Positions 1 through 9,705 of a stretch of 64,000 nucleotides of DNA are shown piece by piece. The notes beneath the pieces are model-generated. The model had not been told where the DNA came from. It saw only the letters and a program-made list of their open reading frames with translations, and did no database searches. The position numbers and the translations under genes are program-made. The first letter of the stretch is position 1, and every line of letters starts with the position of its first letter. This DNA is from Pelagibius sp040217155 (lineage in GTDB: Bacteria; Pseudomonadota; Alphaproteobacteria; Kiloniellales; Kiloniellaceae): the NCBI GenBank assembly GCA_040217155.1, contig JAVJNS010000028.1, positions 146,376-210,375 of the forward strand, written 5' to 3'.

Positions 1-47
1 TGCTCGCGCGCTACGTTCAGCGTCTCATGACAGCATCACAAGGATAG
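1..47 (+). CDS. ribE: Riboflavin synthase alpha chain, C-terminal end only (partial)
   Basis: The third frame from the left edge reads LARYVQRLMTASQG and stops at TAG 45-47. An ARYV-x-R-L tail is what riboflavin synthase (lumazine dismutation to riboflavin) usually ends with, and ribE normally sits directly before ribB/ribBA in alphaproteobacteria. It ends 10 bp before the ribB start, which fits one operon. Only 14 residues are visible, so the call rests mostly on context. Confidence 0.6.
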   Translation, partial: LARYVQRLMTASQG

Positions 48-57
48 TAGGGTCACG

Positions 58-1206
58 ATGAGCACGACCGAGGAGCCCTGGCGGCTGAGTTTCAGCGAGA
101 TGGTTTCCCCCATCGAGGAAGTCATCGAGGAAGCCCGCAACGGCCGCATGTTCATCCTGGTCGACGATGAATCGCGCGAGAACGAGGGCGATCTCGTCAT
201 CCCCGCCCAGATGGCGACGCCGGACGCGATCAACTTCATGGCGCGCTACGGTCGCGGGCTGATCTGCCTGGCCATGACCCGCGAGCGCATCGAGGAACTC
301 GGCCTGCCGCTGATGGCGAGCAAGAACGAGTCCCGCCATCAGACCGCCTTCACCGTGTCCATCGAGGCCCGCGAGGGCATCACCACCGGCATCTCCGCGC
401 CGGACCGCGCCCGCACCGTGGCCACCGCCATCGACCCGACCACGGGCGCCGAGGACATCACCACTCCGGGCCATGTCTTTCCGTTGCTGGCGCGCGAGGG
501 CGGCGTGCTGGTGCGCACCGGCCATACTGAGGCGGCGGTCGATCTGGCGCGCCTGGCGGGGCTCAATCCCTCCGGCGTGATCTGCGAGATCATGAACGAC
601 GACGGCACCATGGCGCGGCGCGACGACCTCATCGCCTTCGCCCAGCGTCACGGCCTCAAGGTGGCGACCATCGCCGACCTCATCTCCTACCGCCGGCGTT
701 ACGATCACTTCGTCGAGCGCCGCCTGGAGAGCCGTTTCACCAGCCGCTACGGCGGCGAGTTCAACATGGCGATCTTCGTCAATACCCTGAACTACGCCGA
801 GCATGTGGCGCTGTGGAAGGGCGACATCGCCGGCGGCGAACCGGTGCCGGTGCGCATGCATGCCATGAGCGTGCTCGACGACGTGCTGGGCGACACCTCC
901 AGCGGCAAGGCCGGCGATCTGCAGCAGGCCATGCGCATGATCGGCGAGGCCGGCCGCGGCGTGGTGGTGCTGATCCGCGAACCCTCGGCCGACGCGCTTT
1001 CGGCTTCGCTGCAGTCGCGGCTTGGCGGCCAGCCCAAGGCCGGCGGAGATCTGCGCGACTATGGCGTCGGGGCGCAGATCCTGCTCGATCTCGGAGTCCG
1101 CGACATGGTGCTGCTGTCCAACACCAAGCGCACCATCGTCGGCCTCGAGGGCTATGGCCTCAGGGTCGTCGGGCAGCGCGCGATCGAGGCGCTCGGAAAA
1201 GCATGA
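58..1206 (+). CDS. ribB: 3,4-dihydroxy-2-butanone 4-phosphate synthase with degenerate GTP cyclohydrolase II-like domain
   Basis: It makes the four-carbon precursor of lumazine from ribulose 5-phosphate in riboflavin synthesis (cytosol). The N-terminal RibB domain (about residues 15-215) has the expected acidic loop DDESRENEGD, the SRHQTAFTVS segment and the GHTEAAVDLARLAG segment. The C-terminal part (about 220-380) aligns in position with GTP cyclohydrolase II, but the zinc-binding cysteine cluster is absent: around residue 265 it reads VRMHAMSVLDD instead of a Cys-containing stretch. The second domain is therefore probably not a cyclohydrolase, as in other RibB-plus-degenerate-domain proteins, and a separate RibA is expected elsewhere. 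It is in an operon with ribE and ribH. Confidence 0.93.
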   Translation: MSTTEEPWRLSFSEMVSPIEEVIEEARNGRMFILVDDESRENEGDLVIPAQMATPDAINFMARYGRGLICLAMTRERIEELGLPLMASKNESRHQTAFTVSIEAREGITTGISAPDRARTVATAIDPTTGAEDITTPGHVFPLLAREGGVLVRTGHTEAAVDLARLAGLNPSGVICEIMNDDGTMARRDDLIAFAQRHGLKVATIADLISYRRRYDHFVERRLESRFTSRYGGEFNMAIFVNTLNYAEHVALWKGDIAGGEPVPVRMHAMSVLDDVLGDTSSGKAGDLQQAMRMIGEAGRGVVVLIREPSADALSASLQSRLGGQPKAGGDLRDYGVGAQILLDLGVRDMVLLSNTKRTIVGLEGYGLRVVGQRAIEALGKA

Positions 1207-1228
1207 CGGGCGGAAAAGCATGACGGGC
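1195..1228 (+). repeat. 17-bp tandem duplication at the ribB stop codon
   Basis: GGAAAAGCATGACGGGC occurs twice back to back (1195-1211 and 1212-1228). The first copy contains the ribB stop (1204-1206). The second creates an ATG at 1220 that opens a six-codon frame ending in a TGA (1238-1240) overlapping the ribH ATG (1237-1239). It looks like a recent slippage duplication. Confidence 0.9.
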
Positions 1229-1236
1229 ACCTGGAC

Positions 1237-1713
1237 ATGAGTGAGGGCAACAGCTTCAATCCGCATATCCTGGTGGTCGAGGCGCGCTTCTACGAGGATA
1301 TCGCCGATGCCCTCTATGACGGTGCCGGTACCGCTCTGGATGCCGCCGGGGTGACGCACGAGCGGGTCGCCGTGCCGGGCGTCTTCGAGATTCCCGCGGT
1401 CATCCGCATGGCCGTGCGCTCGATGGACTTCTTCGCCGGCCGGCGCCGCTTCGACGGCTACGTCACGCTCGGCTGCGTGATCCGCGGCGAGACCTCGCAC
1501 TACGACTATGTCTGCAGCGAAAGCGCGCGCAAGCTTCAGGATCTTGCCTGTGAGCACACGCTCGCCCTGGGCTATGGAATCCTGACCTGCGAGACCAAGG
1601 AGCAGGCCTGGGTCCGCGCCGCCGTCGACCAGAAGAACAAGGGCCGCGATGCAGCGGAAGCCTGTCTGGCCATGCTCGAGGTGAAGCGGCGCTTCCACCT
1701 GTTTCCCCGCTGA
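1237..1713 (+). CDS. ribH: 6,7-dimethyl-8-ribityllumazine synthase
   Basis: It condenses the RibB product with the pyrimidine intermediate to give lumazine, the substrate of RibE. At 158 residues it has normal length. Visible family motifs are GVFEIP near residue 48 (substrate loop), LGCVIRGETSHYDYVC near 80-95 with the catalytic-region histidine, and GILTCET near 110. The C-terminus carries the basic segment KRRFHLFPR. It starts at the ATG overlapping a mini-frame made by the 17-bp duplication upstream of it, which may couple its translation to upstream ribosomes. Confidence 0.96.
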   Translation: MSEGNSFNPHILVVEARFYEDIADALYDGAGTALDAAGVTHERVAVPGVFEIPAVIRMAVRSMDFFAGRRRFDGYVTLGCVIRGETSHYDYVCSESARKLQDLACEHTLALGYGILTCETKEQAWVRAAVDQKNKGRDAAEACLAMLEVKRRFHLFPR

Positions 1714-1746
1714 CCTCACAACAGTTTTATTTCGGATTCCCATGAC

Positions 1747-2268
1747 GTGACCGATACGCCCACACCCAAGCCGGCTTCCGGCGGCAAGCGCAAACGGCCC
1801 TCCGGCCTCAGCGCCGCGCGCCTTCTGGCCGTGCAGGCCCTCTACCAGATGGCGGTACGCGAACAGAGCGCCGCCGATGTGTTGCGCGAGTTTCTCGACC
1901 ACCGGGTCGGCGAGAGCATCGAGGGCTTGAAGCACGGCTCGGTGAACCGCGAACTGCTCACCGAACTGGTCGAGGGGGTCACCAGGGAGTCGGCGGATCT
2001 CGACGATATGGTGGCGGCGGTGCTGGACGAGGAATGGACCATCGAGCGGCTGGAGATTCTGCTGCACGCCCTGCTGCGCGCGGCGACCTTCGAACTCTCC
2101 GAGCGTCTCGATGTGCCGGCCCGGGTGGTGATCTCGGAGTACGTGGATCTCACCAATGCCTTCTTCGACGGCCGCGAGACGAACTTCGTCAACGGCCTGC
2201 TCGATCGGCTGGCCCATGTCCTGCGGGCCGAGGAATTCGGCGGGACCGATCTTTCCAAACTGAGTTGA
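1747..2268 (+). CDS. nusB: Transcription antitermination factor NusB
   Basis: NusB binds boxA RNA with NusE (S10) and supports rRNA transcription. This 173-residue protein has an all-helical NusB fold from about residue 25 (SAARLLAVQALYQM) to 160, including the FVNGLLDRLA end. The first 20 residues are a basic, Ser/Lys-rich extension. The start is a GTG; an ATG five bases earlier (1742) opens only a two-codon frame. Its place between ribH and thiL is conserved in alphaproteobacteria. Confidence 0.95.
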   Translation: MTDTPTPKPASGGKRKRPSGLSAARLLAVQALYQMAVREQSAADVLREFLDHRVGESIEGLKHGSVNRELLTELVEGVTRESADLDDMVAAVLDEEWTIERLEILLHALLRAATFELSERLDVPARVVISEYVDLTNAFFDGRETNFVNGLLDRLAHVLRAEEFGGTDLSKLS

Positions 2269-2286
2269 GCGCGGGAGGTATCCCTC

Positions 2287-3318
2287 TTGGGTTCGGGTGA
2301 CGGCAGCAAACGTCCCGGCAAATCCGGCCCCGGCAAATCCGGCCTGGGCGAATTCGAGCTCATCGAACGCTATCTGGCGCCCCTGGCCGCCGGGGCCGAA
2401 GGCGCCTTCGGTCTGCATAACGATGCCGCGGTGCTGCCGCTGGCGCCCGGCGAGCGCCTGGTCACCACCGTCGACACCCTGATCCACGGGCGCCACTTCC
2501 TTGACTGCCCGCCCGATCTGGTGGCGCGCAAACTGCTGCGGGTAAATCTCTCCGACCTGGCCGCCATGGGCGCGGAGCCCTTCGGGTATCTGCTCGCCGT
2601 CGCCTGGCCGCGCGATATCGAGGAGGCCTGGGTCGCGGCTTTCTGCGACGGCCTGGCGAGCGACCAGGAGACTTTCGGCGTCACGCTGTTCGGTGGCGAC
2701 ACCACGGCGACGCCGGGCCCCATGACCCTCAGTCTCACCGCCTTCGGCAAACTTTCCGGCGCGGCGGTGCTGGACCGCGGCTCGCTGCAGCCCGGCGACG
2801 ACCTCTATGTTAGCGGCACCATCGGGGAGGCCTTCCTCGGACTCTGTGTCCTGCGCGGCGAACTCGACGGTCTCGACGCTGCGACGCGGGCCGCTCTCAT
2901 AGGGCGCTATCGCCTGCCGGAGCCGCGCCTGGCGTTGGGGCAGGCGCTGCTGAATGAGGGGCTGGCCCGCTCGGCGCTCGATGTCTCCGATGGCTTGGCC
3001 GCCGACCTCGGCCATCTGCTGGAGGTCTCCGGCGTCGGCGCCGAGATCGAACTCGCGGCAATTCCCTTTTCCGCCGCTGCGCGGGCCGGGCTGGCGCGCC
3101 TCGGGGCGGCGGCGCCGCGCCTGCTGGCCGGTGGAGACGACTACGAATTGCTCTTCGCCGCCCCGCCGGCGCACCGGGACGCGCTTCAGAGCCTGGCCCG
3201 CCGGCTGGACCTCGACCTTGCGCGCATCGGCTCTGTCCGGCGCGAGCCGGGATTGCTGCTGCGTGATGCCACCGGCGGCGAGATCCCCTTGAAGGAGACC
3301 GGCTGGACGCATTTTTAA
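2287..3318 (+). CDS. thiL: Thiamine-monophosphate kinase
   Basis: ThiL phosphorylates thiamine monophosphate to thiamine diphosphate with ATP. The 343-residue protein has the AIR-synthase-like fold: ATP/Mg segments NDAAVL (about residue 43) and TVDTLIHGRHF (about 60), NLSDLAAMGAEP (about 90), GGDTT (about 138), DVSDGLAADL (about 233) and GGDDYELLF (about 282). It starts at TTG 2287 behind a GGGAGG-like ribosome binding site. The N-terminus contains a short PGKSG repeat, so a start a few codons later cannot be excluded. It lies 18 bp after nusB. Confidence 0.95.
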   Translation: MGSGDGSKRPGKSGPGKSGLGEFELIERYLAPLAAGAEGAFGLHNDAAVLPLAPGERLVTTVDTLIHGRHFLDCPPDLVARKLLRVNLSDLAAMGAEPFGYLLAVAWPRDIEEAWVAAFCDGLASDQETFGVTLFGGDTTATPGPMTLSLTAFGKLSGAAVLDRGSLQPGDDLYVSGTIGEAFLGLCVLRGELDGLDAATRAALIGRYRLPEPRLALGQALLNEGLARSALDVSDGLAADLGHLLEVSGVGAEIELAAIPFSAAARAGLARLGAAAPRLLAGGDDYELLFAAPPAHRDALQSLARRLDLDLARIGSVRREPGLLLRDATGGEIPLKETGWTHF

Positions 3319-3413
3319 CCGCTATTCCAGCCTCTTAGTGCTTAACGCCATCTTTACCCCGAAGGCCTATCACGAAGCATTGCCAAACGGGCTTCTTTTC
3401 GGATACGGGCGTC

Positions 3414-3872
3414 TTGCGGATCGTCATTCTCATTGTCGTTGCTTTCATTCTGCTGCTGGGCGGCGGCGGGGCGGCCTGGTGGTTTCTCATGGGGTCCGGT
3501 GCCGAGCGCACCACCGAGCTGATCGCAGAGATCAGCAAGCCGGAGCCGGTCTATCTGCCGGTCGCGCCGGATCTGGTGATCTCGCTGATTCAGGAAGGCG
3601 AGGTGACGCACCATGTCACCATGAAGTTGACGCTGCTGCTGAACGACGAATACGACGCCGGCATGACCATTCAGAACATGGCGCGCCTGCGCGATGCCTT
3701 CTTGACCGAACTGCACAGCCTTTTTGCCCTGCGCCTCGTGCGCGGTGCGGGGTTCGAGTCCGATCTGGTCAAGCAGCGCCTGCTCGATGTCTGCGAACGT
3801 TTGCTGGGCAAGGATGTGGTCGGTGATATCATCCTGCGCGAAGTGGAGCGTAAACAGCCGCGCACGAGTTGA
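3414..3872 (+). CDS. FliL-like membrane protein, outside a flagellar operon
   Basis: The 152-residue protein has one N-terminal membrane helix (VILIVVAFILLL, residues 3-15), a Gly-rich linker and a FliL-type periplasmic domain (residues 45-145: PDLVISLIQ, HHVTMKLTLLL, then the long C-terminal helix with LLDVCERLLG). FliL proteins sit at the flagellar basal body by the stator. No flagellar gene is nearby, so the role here is uncertain. The membrane helix is included only if translation begins at TTG 3414; the first ATG giving a real product would be after the helix. Confidence 0.7.
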   Translation: MRIVILIVVAFILLLGGGGAAWWFLMGSGAERTTELIAEISKPEPVYLPVAPDLVISLIQEGEVTHHVTMKLTLLLNDEYDAGMTIQNMARLRDAFLTELHSLFALRLVRGAGFESDLVKQRLLDVCERLLGKDVVGDIILREVERKQPRTS

Positions 3873-3940
3873 TGCGGCGCCGCGCTTGCCACTTTTGACG
3901 CGGGGCTGCCTTGTCGGCGTGGCTGGGTTAGATTGCCGCC

Positions 3941-5140
3941 ATGGAGTCGACCCGGCCGCAAAGATCCAATACCCGCAGTGTGATGATCCTGGCGGTTTGC
4001 CAGGCCTTGGGCATGAGCTGTCTCGCCCTGTCGATCACCATCACCGCCCTGGTGGGCAGCATCCTGGCGCCGACGCCGGCCCTGGCGACCCTGCCGCTGT
4101 CGCTGCAGTTCGTGGCCACCGCCATGGTCACTATTCCCGCTTCCCTCTTGATGGGCCGTTGCGGCCGGCGCCTCGGGTTCACCCTTGGCAGCCTGTCCGG
4201 CATCGCCGGCGGCGCGATCTCCTGCCTGGCGGTGTTTCTGAACGATTTCTGGCTGTTTTGTGTCGGGGCGGCCTTTGTCGGCGGCTTCGCCACCCATGTC
4301 GCGCTCTATCGCTTCGCCGCCGCCGATGTCGCCGGTCCGGACCGACGCAGCCAGGCCATTTCCTATGTCATGATCGGCGGCGTCGTGGCGGCCTTCCTGG
4401 GCCCCGAGGTGGCGAAGCAGACCAAGGATCTCTTTGCCCCGGTGACCTTCGCCGGCGGATATGCGGGTATGGCCGTCCTTGCCTTTGGCACCCTGGTTCT
4501 GATTCAATTGGCGGACCTGCCCAAGCCGCTGTCGCGCCGGGAGCGGGGCCGCGGCCGGCCGCTGACGGCGATCCTGCTGCAGCCCAAGCTGATGGTCGCC
4601 GTGCTCTGCGCCATGGTGGCCTACGGCGGCATGAACCTGATCATGGTGTCGACGCCGCTGGCCATGGTGGCGCACACCCACCCCTTCGAAACGGCGGCTT
4701 TCGTCATACAATGGCACGCGGTCGGGATGTTCGCCCCGTCGTTCGTGACCGGCCACATCATCCACCGTCTTGGCGCCCTGCCGGTGATCGTTGTCGGCGG
4801 GCTGCTCATTCTGGGCTGCGCGCTGGTGAACCTGTCGGGCGTCGAGGTCCTGCAGTTCTGGTCCGCGCTGGTCCTGCTCGGCGTCGGCTGGAACTTCATG
4901 TTCATCGGCGGGACCACCTTGTTGACCGAGACCTACCGGCCCGAGGAGCAGTCCCGGGTCCAGGCCTTCAACGAATTCATGGTCTTCAGCACCACGGCCG
5001 TGACCTCCCTGGCTTCCGGCGCGGTTTTCAGCGCTTTCGGCTGGCAGGCGGTCAATATGGGCGTGGTGGCGCCGGTCATGCTGGCGACCGCGGCGGCCCT
5101 GTGGCTGCGCCTGCGCCGAGCCCCCGCGGCGGCAGAATAA
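3941..5140 (+). CDS. MFS transporter
   Basis: A 399-residue integral membrane protein with about 12 hydrophobic helices. The loop after helix 2 has the MFS signature LMGRCGRRLGF (about residues 66-76). A basic central loop SRRERGRGR (about 197-205) separates the two six-helix halves. The second half contains GGTTLLTETYRPEEQSRVQ (about 325-345), typical of a conserved MFS loop. The substrate cannot be told from the sequence. It is preceded by 68 bp after the FliL-like gene and may be transcribed alone. Confidence 0.85.
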   Translation: MESTRPQRSNTRSVMILAVCQALGMSCLALSITITALVGSILAPTPALATLPLSLQFVATAMVTIPASLLMGRCGRRLGFTLGSLSGIAGGAISCLAVFLNDFWLFCVGAAFVGGFATHVALYRFAAADVAGPDRRSQAISYVMIGGVVAAFLGPEVAKQTKDLFAPVTFAGGYAGMAVLAFGTLVLIQLADLPKPLSRRERGRGRPLTAILLQPKLMVAVLCAMVAYGGMNLIMVSTPLAMVAHTHPFETAAFVIQWHAVGMFAPSFVTGHIIHRLGALPVIVVGGLLILGCALVNLSGVEVLQFWSALVLLGVGWNFMFIGGTTLLTETYRPEEQSRVQAFNEFMVFSTTAVTSLASGAVFSAFGWQAVNMGVVAPVMLATAAALWLRLRRAPAAAE

Positions 5141-5303
5141 TCAAGACGATGACGGCCATCTCTGCGGCGCCGCTCTAACAGTTGCCTTCCCTGGGCGGTT
5201 CTGGCATTTTCCGCGCGATTTCGGGGCGCCGCGGTTTCGCGGCCGAGTCTCTATGCCTGGCCCGTTCGTCCGGCCGGCGGTATTTATCTTGAGGGAATCC
5301 CAT

Positions 5304-7409
<2,106 letters not shown>

Positions 7410-7460
7410 ACCCCGGCGCGGCCTCTTCCCGCACGGGGCGGGAGGCCGCGGTGCCTAAAG

Positions 7461-7497
7461 AAAAAGGCTCTGGAAGCGTTCGCTTCCAGGGCCTTTT
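7461..7497. terminator. Bidirectional rho-independent terminator between hppA and bamE
   Basis: AAAAGGC-T-CTGGAAGCG pairs with CGCTTCCAG-G-GCCTTTT around a TT loop. A-rich and T-rich flanks on opposite sides serve both converging genes. Confidence 0.85.
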
Positions 7498-7528
7498 CTC
7501 GTACCTCGCTGCGGTCGCGGGCGTTGCC

Positions 7529-8002
7529 TTACAGCGGATTGGAGAATCTGCCGATGTTGCCGAAGAGCTGTTGGATCAGGGTCAGGTCGCGACCCTCGGT
7601 CGGCGTCGTCCGGCCGACCGGATCGACATCCTGGGCGTCGGCCATGGTGTAGTTTGAGGTGCCTTCCACCAACCCGGATTCGTCGAAGGTGATGACCAGC
7701 ACCTTGCGGTCCAGAACCTGCGGCTTCATGAAGGCGATTTCCTGGGTCTTCTGGCCGATGTAGTACCACTTGCGGTCCTGGAAGGTCGACACAGTCGAGG
7801 GCGAACCCAAGAGATCGATAATGTCCTGGCGGCTGTGCACGCCCGGCTGGATCTCCGCGACGTCTTCGGGCTCCGGCGTGTTGCCGCGCTGTTGTATGCC
7901 GCTGCCGCAGGCCGTCAGTACGATGGCGGCGCAGGCAAGCACTGCGCAGGCCCTCAGGCCCGGCAACCGACCGCCCAAGCGGCGCTGGTTCGTCGCTTTC
8001 AC
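7529..8002 (-). CDS. bamE: Outer membrane assembly lipoprotein BamE/SmpA/OmlA
   Basis: The 157-residue precursor has a lipoprotein signal peptide (ACAVLACAAIVLTAC, lipobox LTAC, lipidated Cys at about residue 32). The BamE domain follows: PGVHSRQDIIDLLGSPS, then DRKWYYIGQKTQ, then VLVITFDESGLVE. BamE is an accessory part of the BAM complex that inserts beta-barrel proteins into the outer membrane. It is convergent with hppA and divergent from the chaperone gene at 8126; both neighbours are usual in this group. Confidence 0.93.
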   Translation of the reverse strand: MKATNQRRLGGRLPGLRACAVLACAAIVLTACGSGIQQRGNTPEPEDVAEIQPGVHSRQDIIDLLGSPSTVSTFQDRKWYYIGQKTQEIAFMKPQVLDRKVLVITFDESGLVEGTSNYTMADAQDVDPVGRTTPTEGRDLTLIQQLFGNIGRFSNPL

Positions 8003-8125
8003 GTCATACCCCTCGTTTGTCCCCGAACAGCTTGATTAAACCCGCGGGTGGTGCCATTTCAAGACCCTAATTCGAGACAGGGTCGCCCGCGGCCAAGATC
8101 CCACACCACTTGGCGATGTAAACCG

Positions 8126-8695
8126 ATGATTTGGAAGCGCCTCTTCGCCTCTAAGCCGCGCAGCGAGCAGGCGCTGACACTCTACGAGATCATCGTCGCC
8201 CAGGCGCGCTCGCCACGGCTGTTTCGGGATTTCGGCGTGCCCGACAGCCTGGATGGCCGATTCGAGTCCATTGTCCTGCATCTGATCCTGGTGCTGCGGC
8301 GCCTGAAACGCGACTTTCCCGAGGGACTCGACCTCGCGGAGGCTCTGCAGGAGGCTTTTTTCGCCGACATGGACCGCTCGCTGCGCGAGATGGGGGCGGG
8401 CGACCTTGGCGTCGGCAAGCGGGTCAAGCGCATGGCCGAAGGCTTCATGGGCCGTCTCTCTGCCTATGACGCGGCCCTGGACGCGGCCCAAGCCTCGGCC
8501 CAGGCGCAAGCGCCGGGAGATGAACTGGAGGGCGTTTTGCGGCGCAACGTCTTCGGCACCCTGGCACCGGGGCAGGGCGATGCCGACGCCCTGGCGGCCT
8601 ATGTCCTGGACCAGGCCGCGGCGCTGGAGCGCCAGCCGGGCGCGCTGCTGCGCGACGGGCGGCTGGCCTTCGCGGGAGACGGCGGCGAGGGTTGA
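8126..8695 (+). CDS. Ubiquinol-cytochrome c chaperone family protein (Cbp3/UQCC1-like)
   Basis: The 189-residue protein starts MIWKRLFA and has the all-helical ubiquinol_cyt_C_chap domain: LYEIIVAQARSPRLFRDFGV, SIVLHLILVLRRL, and FFADMDRSLREMGAGDLGVG (about residues 80-100). In mitochondria the family assists cytochrome b/bc1 assembly; the bacterial role is inferred by homology. ATG 8126 is preferred over an upstream in-frame start at 8048 because the extension is Arg/Pro-rich and unlike the family. Confidence 0.9.
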   Translation: MIWKRLFASKPRSEQALTLYEIIVAQARSPRLFRDFGVPDSLDGRFESIVLHLILVLRRLKRDFPEGLDLAEALQEAFFADMDRSLREMGAGDLGVGKRVKRMAEGFMGRLSAYDAALDAAQASAQAQAPGDELEGVLRRNVFGTLAPGQGDADALAAYVLDQAAALERQPGALLRDGRLAFAGDGGEG

Positions 8696-8802
8696 GAACT
8701 GCCTGAATCCGGGCGGTTCAGCCGGGGCGGCAAAGGGATTGACCCGTCCTGGCACAGCCCCTATGGTGCGCCGCTTTTCGGCACCGGTAGCGGAGGTTTG
8801 CC

Positions 8803-9351
8803 GTGTCTGGATCTGCCGTTGAGGCGACCAACGAGTTTTCGCGGATTGTGACGCCGGATCGCCTGGGTGGTCCGCCCTTGACCGAGTCAGTGGAAGCCTC
8901 GGCGGCCGAGCGGCTGGCAGTGGCGCGGCGCCTGGGAATTTTGTCCGTGGACCGACTGACGGCCGAGGTGACGGTCAAGGCTCTCGGCAGCCAGTTGTTC
9001 CGCGTTGCGGGGGTGTGGGCGGCGGAGGTCCGGCAGGCCTGCGTGGTCACCCTGGAGCCGGTGGCCGAGGCGCTGACCGGCGATTTCGAAGCCTCGTTTG
9101 AGGTCGCCGAGCGCGCGGCGGCGCGGGACGGCGGCGATGTCGAGATTGATCCTGAGGCGGCCGATCCCGCGGAAATCCTCCCGGAAGAGGGGATCGATCT
9201 GGGTGAATTGGTGGTGCAGGAACTGGCGGTTGCCTTGAATCCCTACCCCAGGGCCGCCGACGCGGAGATCCCGGCGCAGTACCGCTCTGCGGCGGCTGAG
9301 GAAGAAAGTCGTCCCTTTGCGGCGCTGAGAGTGCTGAAAGGTGACAAATAG
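8803..9351 (+). CDS. DUF177 (YceD family) protein
   Basis: A 182-residue acidic protein starting at GTG 8803. The YceD family has a conserved CxV region, here RQACVVTLEPVAEAL (about residue 77), followed by an acidic tail segment EEGIDLGELVVQELAVALNPYPR (here split: IDLGELVVQEL then LNPYPR) around residues 130-150. In many bacteria it is co-transcribed with rpmF and has been linked to rRNA maturation. It lies 110 bp before rpmF, the usual order. Confidence 0.92.
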   Translation: MSGSAVEATNEFSRIVTPDRLGGPPLTESVEASAAERLAVARRLGILSVDRLTAEVTVKALGSQLFRVAGVWAAEVRQACVVTLEPVAEALTGDFEASFEVAERAAARDGGDVEIDPEAADPAEILPEEGIDLGELVVQELAVALNPYPRAADAEIPAQYRSAAAEEESRPFAALRVLKGDK

Positions 9352-9461
9352 GTTAAGCTTTATCTGCGACTTCGGTCCGGCTTTGCTTGCTGCGGTGGCC
9401 CAGATTGGCTAATTAGGCGCTTGCGAAGGCGGCAGTCGCCCGACGATGAAAGACAAAGATC

Positions 9462-9644
9462 ATGGCAGTTCCAAAGAGTAAAATTTCCAAATCCCGGCGT
9501 AACCAGCGCCGGGCCCACGACGCCCTGTCGGCCGGCAGCTATCACGAGTGTTCCAACTGTGGCGAGTTGAAGCGCCCGCACCATGTCTGCTCGGCCTGCG
9601 GTCACTACGATGGCCGCGAAGTCGTGGACAGCGAGGGTCTCTAG
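9462..9644 (+). CDS. rpmF: 50S ribosomal protein L32
   Basis: A 60-residue basic protein beginning MAVPKSKISKSRRNQRRAHD, the standard L32 N-terminus, with the zinc-ribbon pairs CSNCGE and CSACGHYDGREV. Its position between DUF177 and plsX is the widespread yceD-rpmF-plsX-fabH order. Confidence 0.98.
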   Translation: MAVPKSKISKSRRNQRRAHDALSAGSYHECSNCGELKRPHHVCSACGHYDGREVVDSEGL

Positions 9645-9705
9645 GCAGATGTTCTCCGGCGGTCCTTTGGGACCGTCTTCGAGGTGAACCTGCCTGAGGG
9701 GAATT

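Noticed and set aside
1..2290. FMN or TPP riboswitch for riboflavin or thiamine genes
   Set aside because: Only 57 bp precede ribB, which is inside an operon, and thiL follows nusB by 18 bp. No riboswitch core could be recognised.
25..3312. Very long open frame on the minus strand opposite ribB-thiL
   Set aside because: It spans four well-supported genes on the other strand and reads as low-complexity Arg/Ala/Gly/His-rich sequence, a common artefact of high G+C coding DNA. Similar shadows opposite hppA, recJ, glpX, ompA and the HerA gene were dropped for the same reason.
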